A DNA stretch of 11,466 nucleotides from Roseiarcus sp049513815. Its GTDB lineage: Bacteria; Pseudomonadota; Alphaproteobacteria; Rhizobiales; Beijerinckiaceae. Below the pieces are notes generated by a model. The model was given only the letters and a program-made list of their open reading frames with translations. It did no database searches and had not been told where the DNA came from. Of this stretch, positions 6,382 to 11,466 are shown piece by piece; position 1 is the first letter of the stretch; every line of letters begins with the position of its first letter. The DNA lies in contig JBEKVR010000157.1 in NCBI GenBank assembly GCA_049513815.1, forward strand, positions 1 to 11,466, given 5' to 3'. Made by a program: the position numbers and the translations under genes.

Positions 6382-6885
6382 ATGATCGAAGATCTGATGC
6401 AGGACCTCCGCCTGTTGCAAAAGGCGGATTCGCTGATCGCGCGATTCTGGCTGCGCGTCGCGGCGCGTCGCTTCGCGGCGGCGTTGTTCGCCGGTCTGGT
6501 CGTCCTGTTCGGCTTGGCGATGGCCAATCTCGCCGCATTCCGCGCGCTCGAAGGCGCGCTGGGCCCAATTTGGGCGCCGGCGGTCGTCGCGCTCGTCGAT
6601 CTCGCGCTCGCGGCGGGCGTTTGGGGGCTGGGCGCCAACATCAAGCCCGATTCGGCGATCGACCTCGCCTTCGACGTGCGGCAGATGGCTGTTGGCGCCC
6701 TCGAGGCGGACGCCCGCGATCTGCGGACGACCGTCGACTCGCTCGGCGCCCAGATGCGCGGCGTCAAGGAAACGGTCGTCGGATTGGTTCACAACCCCTT
6801 CGACGCGGCGGCGCAGCAGCTTCTCGTTCCTGCCGCGCTGTCGCTTCTCAAGGGGCTGCGGGCGAAGAAGGAAAAGGCGCCGTAA
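6382..6885 (+). CDS. YqjE/phage-holin-superfamily-like membrane protein
   Basis: A 167-residue protein: a short amphipathic N-terminus (residues 1-28), two membrane helices (about 32-54 and 61-84), then a cytoplasmic helical tail with an NPFD motif and a basic C-terminus. This fits the YqjE/putative Actinobacterial holin-X (DUF1469) type. In E. coli yqjE lies beside yqjD, and the same order is kept here. AGGAG at 6369-6373 overlaps the stop of the YqjD-like gene, so the two are translationally close and probably act together. Despite the holin label, nothing here suggests phage lysis. Confidence 0.72.
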   Translation: MIEDLMQDLRLLQKADSLIARFWLRVAARRFAAALFAGLVVLFGLAMANLAAFRALEGALGPIWAPAVVALVDLALAAGVWGLGANIKPDSAIDLAFDVRQMAVGALEADARDLRTTVDSLGAQMRGVKETVVGLVHNPFDAAAQQLLVPAALSLLKGLRAKKEKAP

Positions 6886-6942
6886 CAGGCGTCGTCGGGC
6901 GCCGGGAAGATCGATGGGCGGTCGAAGAAGGCGAGCGATCCT

Positions 6943-7620
6943 ATGTTTCCTGTCCAGGATGAGACCCGGCGCCCGTCGCAGGTCCCGATCGTCACCCTGC
7001 TGATCATCGGGGCCAATGCCGTCGTCTTCCTGCTCGAACTGAGCGGCGGCGACGCGTTCGTCAACCAATGGTCGGCGGTTCCGGCCGACATCGCCGCCGG
7101 GCGTGACCTCGTCACGATCCTGACGTCGATGTTCATGCACGGAAGCTGGTCGCATATCATCGGCAACATGATCTTTCTGTGGGCGTTCGGCCCCCAGATC
7201 GAAGATGCGATGGGTCGGGTGCGCTACGGGGCGTTCTATCTCTTGGGGGGCGTCGTCGCGACGCTCTCGCAGGTTCTGGTCGATCCGACGTCGACGATCC
7301 CCAGTCTCGGCGCGAGCGGCGCGATCGCCGCCGTGATGGGTGCCTTTCTGGTCACCTACCCGCGCGACAAGATTCGCACACTGCTGTTCTTTGGCTGGTT
7401 CGTCCGCGTCACGTTCGTACCCGCGGCGCTGCTGATCGGATTTTGGTTCGTCATCCAGCTCCTCAGCTTCGGCGCCGTCACCGACTTGCAATCCGGCGGC
7501 GTCGCCTACGCCGCGCACATCGGCGGCATTGTTTTTGGCGCCGTCGCCGGCCGCCTCTTCGAGGATCGCGCGCGGTTGATGGGACGGCGCGGAGCGTTCG
7601 ACCAGACGTACGACGATTAG
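6943..7620 (+). CDS. Rhomboid family intramembrane serine protease
   Basis: A 225-residue rhomboid protease that cleaves transmembrane helices within the bilayer. The catalytic serine is in GASGA (Ser125) and its partner His192 is in AHIGG. The upstream HGSWSHIIGNM block (His66, His70, Asn75) and the helix-1 NAVVFLLEL segment are all present, so the enzyme looks active. The protein carries six predicted helices and a short polar tail. The ATG at 6943 follows an AAGGCGAG site and lies 57 bases after the YqjE-like gene. It appears to be the last gene of the series: about 350 gene-free bases follow. Confidence 0.95.
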   Translation: MFPVQDETRRPSQVPIVTLLIIGANAVVFLLELSGGDAFVNQWSAVPADIAAGRDLVTILTSMFMHGSWSHIIGNMIFLWAFGPQIEDAMGRVRYGAFYLLGGVVATLSQVLVDPTSTIPSLGASGAIAAVMGAFLVTYPRDKIRTLLFFGWFVRVTFVPAALLIGFWFVIQLLSFGAVTDLQSGGVAYAAHIGGIVFGAVAGRLFEDRARLMGRRGAFDQTYDD

Positions 7621-7622
7621 CT

Positions 7623-7643
7623 GACGGCGGGGCCCGTCGTTAG
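7623..7643 (+). terminator. Possible weak terminator after the rhomboid gene
   Basis: GACGG (7623-7627) can pair with CCGTC (7634-7638), with a GC-rich loop, followed by GTTAG. The stem is short and there is no proper T-tract, so the call rests mainly on its position just after the last gene of the series. Confidence 0.25.
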
Positions 7644-7990
7644 GCGCTCGAGTGGTTCGTTGTCGCCGCCGTGTCGCTCTTGACGACAGACGTGCGGCGC
7701 AGCCGCGTCGCCAAACCTCTTATTGCGGTCGGCTTTCAAACCCGCAAGAACTGTCCGTTTGTCGGACGCTCCGGAGACGCGGTGACGTCCCCGTCAGGTC
7801 CAGAAATTGGCCGCCAACACCGAATGCTGGGCACTTGCCTGCCGCTGGCGCTGAACGCCGTCTCGCGTGCTGTGATCGAATGACTGCTTCCCACTGACAC
7901 CAGCCTAGCGGGCATGCCATCTCAAAGTCGGCTTCGGAGGCGCAGCGATCATCGGCTGAACGGTTAAGTTGGTGGCGACGCAGTCAAAGG
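7644..7990. other. Gene-free stretch between rhomboid gene and AraC remnant
   Basis: Short frames here (for example 7671-7883, 70 codons) have no ribosome site and no family resemblance. Two small hairpins are visible: GCGGC/GCCGC near 7692-7705 and GTCCG/CGGAC near 7755-7770. I see no tRNA, attachment site or convincing promoter. A promoter for ftsH could lie here or in the AraC remnant. Confidence 0.5.
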
Positions 7991-7998
7991 CTAGCGCG

Positions 7999-8670
7999 TC
8001 CATCCGGTCGGCAAACTTGCAGCGATCGTGACGGCGCTGGCGGAGGATGGCGTTGCGATCGAGGGCGCGCTTCGAGCCGTTCAACTTGCGGCGGGCGCGC
8101 TCGCGTCGCCGAAGACCAGGGTCTCCATCAACCAGATTCTTTGGATCTGCCGTGAAGCGATGGAGCGCTCGCACGATCCATTCTTCGCCTATCGCGCCGG
8201 TTTGAGAATGCGTGTCTCGACCTTTGGTCTCTTTGGTTTCGCGATTCTGACCAGCACGAATTTCCGCCAGACGGTGCAAGTCGCGGCCAAGTATCACAAA
8301 CTGACGACGCCCCTGGCCGGCATTTCTTTCCGAGAGGAAGCGGGATGTGGGATCTCGACCGTTGATCCGGAGCCGCATCCCTCGATCGACGCACGGCTCT
8401 ACCGATTTCTCGTGGAGATGCAGTTCGGCATCCACGTATCGTTGCATCGCGACGTGATGGGACCTGCATTCAAGCCGACGGAGCTTCGCTTCTCCTACGC
8501 CGCGCCCTTGGCCGCGCAGCGGTATCGCGACGCGTTCTCCTGCGACGCGCTGTTCGGTCAAATACCTCAGAGACACCGATATGACGGTCGAAAAGACGAG
8601 CGACGTGTTGGGGTTCAACGAGGCAGCGAACTTCCAGCGGGCCTTCGCGCGCTGGACGAACATGTCGCCG
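7999..8670 (+). pseudogene. Decayed second copy of the AraC-family regulator
   Basis: Bases 7999-8561 match the intact gene at 1567-2129 with no indels and encode most of the sensor domain. The sequence then jumps to the equivalent of 2432, losing 302 bp, so the linker and first helix-turn-helix are gone and the frame shifts. The second helix-turn-helix (KYLRDTDMTVEK to WTNMSP) is readable only in the new frame. The N-terminus is also lost: an in-frame TAG at 7992 precedes the homology, there is no ATG, and the first possible start is GTG 8028 without a ribosome site. The stop codon is lost in a further 70-bp deletion. The sensor part still has no internal stop, but the product could not bind DNA as AraC proteins do. 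Confidence 0.88.
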
Positions 8671-8678
8671 CCCCGCGG

Positions 8679-8706
8679 CGGCCAAAATCGTGCCGAGATT
8701 TGGCCG
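8679..8706 (+). promoter_or_regulatory. Inverted repeat in ftsH leader
   Basis: CGGCCAAA (8679-8686) and TTTGGCCG (8699-8706) flank a 12-base spacer, 82 bases before the ftsH ATG. The arms are identical to those at 2619-2646, while two of the 12 spacer bases differ. Arms kept and spacer changed is what a binding site or hairpin under selection would show, but the sample is tiny. Confidence 0.4.
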
Positions 8707-8788
8707 GCGGCGACCTTCCGCGCGCCGACGCTGTCGTGGCATCTCTCCGGCCTCAAACGGAAGACCCGTCGAGAGAAGGAGTTGCGCC

Positions 8789-10633
8789 ATGGATCCGAAG
8801 GATCGCAAGCAAACCTGGACAGTATGGTACGTCGTGATCGCCTTCCTGGCGGTGACCGCTCTGCAGCAGCTTTGGACTACGCTGGCGCAGACCGAGACGA
8901 TGCCATACAGCGAGTTCGAACAACTCGTCTCGGCGAAGCAAGTCTCCGACGTCGTGGTTTCGGCGAACTCGATCCAGGGCACGCTGAAATCGCCGCTTCC
9001 CGACGGCAAGACGCAGTTCGCCACCGTGCGGGTCGACCCCGCGATCGCCGATAAGCTCGAAGCGGCCGGCGTAAAGGTGAGCGGCGCGCCCCCAAGCGGC
9101 TTGCTCGGCGAGATCCTGTCGTGGGTTCTGCCGGCCATCGTTTTCTACCTTCTGTGGACCTATCTGTTCCGCGGCATGGCCGAGAAACAGGGGCTCGGCG
9201 GCATGATGGCGATCGGCAAGTCGCACGCGAAGGTCTATGTGGAGACCGACACCAAGGTCACGTTCAAGGACGTGGCGGGCGTCGAGGAAGGTAAATTCGA
9301 GCTCCAGGAAATCGTCTCGTTCTTGAAGGACGCCAAATCCTACGGCCGGCTCGGGGCGCGCATGCCCAAGGGCATTCTGCTCGTCGGCCCGCCCGGAACC
9401 GGAAAGACGCTGCTGGCGCGGGCGGTGGCGGGCGAGGCCGGGGTCCCCTTCTTCTCGATCTCCGGCTCCGAGTTCGTCGAAATGTTCGTCGGCGTGGGCG
9501 CCGCGCGGGTGCGCGATCTGTTCGAGCAAGCGCGCAAGGCGGCGCCTTGCATCATCTTCATCGACGAACTCGACGCGCTCGGCCGCAGCCGCAGCGCCGG
9601 CGGCGCGATGGGCGGCTACGACGAGAAGGAGCAAACCCTCAACCAACTGCTCGCCGAACTCGACGGCTTCGACCCGACCCTGGGCGTCGTGCTGCTGGCC
9701 GCCACCAACCGACCGGAAGTCCTCGATCCGGCCCTGCTGCGCGCCGGCCGCTTCGATCGTCAAGTGCTGGTCGACCGTCCCGACCACAAGGATCGTCTGG
9801 AGATCCTGAAAGTGCATGTCCGCAAGATCAGCTTGGCGCCGGGCGTCGACCTCGACCAGGTCGCCGGCATGACGACCGGACTGACCGGAGCCGATCTCGC
9901 CAATCTGATCAACGAGGCGGCGATCGTGGCGACGCGCCGTGGCGCCAACGCGGTGGCGCTCGCCGACTTCACCGCTGCGCTCGAGCGGGCCGTCGCCGGC
10001 GCAGAGAAGAAGAGCCGGGTGTTGACGCCGTCGGAGCGCCGCCGCGTCGCCTATCACGAAATGGGGCATGCGCTGGTGGCGGCGAGCCTGCCCGACGTCG
10101 ATCCCGTCTTGAAAATCTCGATCATCCCCCGAGGAATCGGGGCGCTCGGCTACACGATGCAGCGGCCGACGGAAGACCGCTTCGTGCTCGCCGAGAGCGA
10201 ACTGCGCCATCGCATCAGCGTGCTGATGGGCGGACGCGCCGCTGAGACGTTGATTTTCGACGGCGACGTCTCGACCGGCGCCTCCGACGATCTGCAGCGC
10301 GCGACGCAGATCGCCCAGGAGATGGTCACCCGCTACGGCATGACGTCGACTATCGGGCAACGCATCTACGCCAACCTGCCGCCCAGCTTCCTAAGCGTCA
10401 GCGCCGAGGAGAGGCCGAACGCGTCGGAGTTGACGATGCGCGAGATTGATCTTTCGGTGCGAGACATCGTCGCCCAAGCCTTCGACGAGGCGCAAACAAT
10501 CCTGAAGGAGCGAAGGTCCGATCTCGACAAGGGCGCCGAGCTGCTCCTAACCAAGGAAGTGCTGACGGCGGACGAATTCCCGGCAATACGGCGCTCGGAC
10601 GATTCGCTCGGGTCGGAAAAGAAGGTTGCCTGA
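8789..10633 (+). CDS. ftsH: FtsH-family AAA+ zinc metalloprotease
   Basis: A 614-residue membrane-bound ATP-dependent protease that extracts and degrades membrane and unstable cytosolic proteins. It has membrane helix 1 (about 11-33), a periplasmic FtsH_ext domain (35-105), and membrane helix 2 (108-127). The AAA+ module has Walker A GPPGTGKT (200-207), the pore motif MFVG (232-235), Walker B IIFIDE (255-260) and the second region of homology ATNRPEVLDPALLRAGRFDR. The zinc site is HEMGH (423-427), with a third ligand probably Asp501 in TGASDD. All key residues are present. The ATG at 8789 has AAGGAG and lies exactly at the end of the AraC-derived repeat. Its shortish, divergent C-terminus (EKKVA) and stress-gene context suggest an accessory FtsH rather than the housekeeping copy, which is inference. 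Confidence 0.97.
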   Translation: MDPKDRKQTWTVWYVVIAFLAVTALQQLWTTLAQTETMPYSEFEQLVSAKQVSDVVVSANSIQGTLKSPLPDGKTQFATVRVDPAIADKLEAAGVKVSGAPPSGLLGEILSWVLPAIVFYLLWTYLFRGMAEKQGLGGMMAIGKSHAKVYVETDTKVTFKDVAGVEEGKFELQEIVSFLKDAKSYGRLGARMPKGILLVGPPGTGKTLLARAVAGEAGVPFFSISGSEFVEMFVGVGAARVRDLFEQARKAAPCIIFIDELDALGRSRSAGGAMGGYDEKEQTLNQLLAELDGFDPTLGVVLLAATNRPEVLDPALLRAGRFDRQVLVDRPDHKDRLEILKVHVRKISLAPGVDLDQVAGMTTGLTGADLANLINEAAIVATRRGANAVALADFTAALERAVAGAEKKSRVLTPSERRRVAYHEMGHALVAASLPDVDPVLKISIIPRGIGALGYTMQRPTEDRFVLAESELRHRISVLMGGRAAETLIFDGDVSTGASDDLQRATQIAQEMVTRYGMTSTIGQRIYANLPPSFLSVSAEERPNASELTMREIDLSVRDIVAQAFDEAQTILKERRSDLDKGAELLLTKEVLTADEFPAIRRSDDSLGSEKKVA

Positions 10634-10677
10634 GTGCCGGCGCGCCAAGCGATTTTTGTCGGCGGGCGGCGACCACC

Positions 10678-10935
10678 TATATCGAGGCCTACCGCTCGCG
10701 CCACACCGGCTGCCTCGTCACCGAAGGCAAGGCGGCGGAAACATTCCTCGAGCAAGTCGACTCGACGATCGTACTGCACAACGCCTTGACCCAGTTCGCC
10801 GACGGCGGCGAATTCGGCTTCGGGGCCGATATCGGCATCGCCACCGGCCGCATGCACGCGCGCGGGCCGGTGGGCGTCGAACAGCTCTGCACCTTCAAGT
10901 ACCGCGTGCGCGGCGACGGGCAGACGAGGGCGTAG
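10678..10935 (+). pseudogene. proA: 3' remnant of proA (gamma-glutamyl phosphate reductase)
   Basis: The frame ending at the TAG at 10933-10935 encodes about 85 residues matching the C-terminus of ProA, the NADPH-dependent reductase of proline synthesis. Recognisable blocks are HNALTQFADGGEFGFGADIG, IATGRMHARGPVGVEQL and FKYRVRGDGQTR. Full ProA is about 420-430 residues, so some 80% is missing, including the catalytic cysteine region. The frame has no start codon and simply runs back into the end of ftsH. The first residues (YRSRHTGCLVTEGKAAE) deviate from the usual YGS-HTDAIVTED pattern, as expected of decay. It starts about 45 bases after the ftsH stop, so the ftsH-side junction replaced the 5' part of the gene. 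Confidence 0.82.
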
Positions 10936-10948
10936 GGGGGCGCGAAGA

Positions 10949-11466
10949 TCAGGGCGCCGGTCGCCCTGTTTCCGCCGCTGCCGCCGCCCCCGCGCGGTAG
11001 GCGTCCGAGTCCCGCCGGACCAGCATGAGCAACGCCAGGTTCTGCCGCACCACCCCCATGGGCGATAGGAAACCGACCGCGTCCCTGATCATTTCGAGCT
11101 CCCCGACCACGCCCTGCAAGGGGCCGCGCTTGCTGATCTTGGGGGTGTTGAACACCGTCGGCCAGTCGACCACCGCCACCGAGAGGCCCTCCTCGATGAT
11201 CAAGTCGTTGATGAACGCCTCGCATCCCCAGCGGGGCAGATGCTCCATCTCCTTGACTGCCTGGTCGAGCAATTGGGCGGGGATGACCCGTTCACCGGAA
11301 ACGAAGTCGAGGCCGATCCAGCGATAGGGAGCGAGACTGTTGCTGCGCAGGCTGATGCTCACCTCGGCGCGGCCGCCGATCACCGGCTCCGCCAGCGCCT
11401 GGATGTCGGCGGCGTTCACGCCGGCCAAGTCGGCGTCGAGAAACATCAGATAGTCGCCCGTCGCCG
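10949..11466 (-). CDS. Family 2 glycosyltransferase, 3' part
   Basis: A minus-strand gene whose beginning lies beyond the right edge; about 172 codons are visible, with the frame open through ATGDYLMFLDADL at the edge. The DAD triplet is the nucleotide-sugar/metal-binding DXD motif of GT2 (GT-A fold) enzymes. It is followed by SISLRSNSLAPYRWIGLDF, a PRWGCEAFINDLII acceptor-side block and a basic C-terminal region without clear membrane helices. Related proteins transfer sugars in polysaccharide or envelope synthesis; the acceptor is unknown. It converges on the proA remnant with only 13 bases between stops, and I see no terminator between them. Confidence 0.85.
   Translation of the reverse strand, partial: ATGDYLMFLDADLAGVNAADIQALAEPVIGGRAEVSISLRSNSLAPYRWIGLDFVSGERVIPAQLLDQAVKEMEHLPRWGCEAFINDLIIEEGLSVAVVDWPTVFNTPKISKRGPLQGVVGELEMIRDAVGFLSPMGVVRQNLALLMLVRRDSDAYRAGAAAAAETGRPAP

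Larger units (their letters stand above)
7999..8791 (+). repeat. Long direct repeat, right (deleted) copy
   Basis: This matches 1567-2730 in the same orientation. Relative to the left copy it lacks 302 bp (at 8557-8561), 70 bp (at about 8670) and has one extra base near 8747. The match ends at the ftsH ATG (8789-8791), so the ribosome site of ftsH and that of the coiled-coil gene are copies of the same sequence. With the left copy it brackets the coiled-coil-to-rhomboid cassette. Confidence 0.9.

Noticed and set aside
6382..6885. Phage holin or prophage remnant
   Set aside because: No other phage genes are present, and the gene order with a YqjD-like protein points to the YqjE type.
6367..7518. 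383-codon minus-strand frame opposite the YqjE-like and rhomboid genes
   Set aside because: It is a shadow of two well-supported genes, with an Arg/Asp-rich, low-complexity product and no ribosome site.
7671..7883. 70-codon small gene after the rhomboid gene
   Set aside because: No ribosome site, no hydrophobic or domain pattern, and competing frames overlap it.
8690..8788. 33-codon N-terminal extension of FtsH
   Set aside because: This segment is the leader copied from 2629-2727, non-coding in the first copy; the ATG at 8789 has a good AAGGAG and gives a normal FtsH N-terminus.
8753..10360. 535-codon open frame on the minus strand
   Set aside because: It lies entirely opposite ftsH; long antisense frames are common in GC-rich genes and its product resembles nothing.
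10626..11000. 124-codon frame across the proA remnant
   Set aside because: The ProA homology is in another frame; this one yields Arg-rich nonsense.

Overview
The window is high-GC bacterial DNA. Its protein families and remnants fit an alphaproteobacterium, probably Hyphomicrobiales; this is judged from protein character and base composition, not from a marker gene. Almost everything is on the + strand. The theme is envelope stress and membrane protein quality control.

Layout. Bases 1-205 hold no complete gene. They contain a compact fold (27-82), a pair of AATGTCACA repeats, and possibly the start of a minus-strand gene running off the left edge, which together may be the end of a mobile element. 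Nothing is supported from 205 to 580. A lipid (diacylglycerol) kinase-family gene (590-1531) is followed after 7 bases by an AraC-family regulator (1539-2573). Then comes a tight same-strand series: a small helical, coiled-coil-like protein (2728-3144), two HdeD/DUF308 membrane proteins (3249-3803 and 3877-4473), an unknown polytopic membrane protein (4514-5098), a membrane-anchored ClpP-fold serine protease of the SDH_sah family (5179-6009), an ElaB/YqjD-like tail-anchored protein (6062-6370), a YqjE/holin-like protein (6382-6885) and a rhomboid protease (6943-7620). After a gene-free stretch lies a decayed second copy of the AraC gene (7999-8670). It runs into an FtsH AAA+ zinc metalloprotease gene (8789-10633). 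The right end carries the 3' remnant of proA (10678-10935) and, convergent to it, the 3' part of a family 2 glycosyltransferase (10949-11466, running off the edge).

The most striking structure is a long direct repeat. The AraC gene plus its ~150-base downstream leader (1567-2730) recurs at 7999-8791. Both copies end exactly at the start codon of a different gene: the coiled-coil gene on the left, ftsH on the right. The second copy has lost 302 bp and 70 bp internally; the larger deletion sits on a GTCAA microhomology and shifts the frame. The repeats bracket the whole coiled-coil-to-rhomboid cassette, so recombination between them would excise about 6.06 kb and place ftsH directly behind the intact AraC gene.

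How the genes may work together (inference): three membrane-associated proteases of different mechanism (ClpP-fold serine, rhomboid serine, FtsH zinc/AAA+) sit with two HdeD proteins and a YqjD/YqjE-like pair. HdeD plus an extra FtsH recalls the transmissible heat-resistance/stress-tolerance islands of Gammaproteobacteria, but the small heat-shock proteins and ClpG/ClpK of those islands are not in this window. The truncated proA next to ftsH suggests a rearrangement or insertion boundary.
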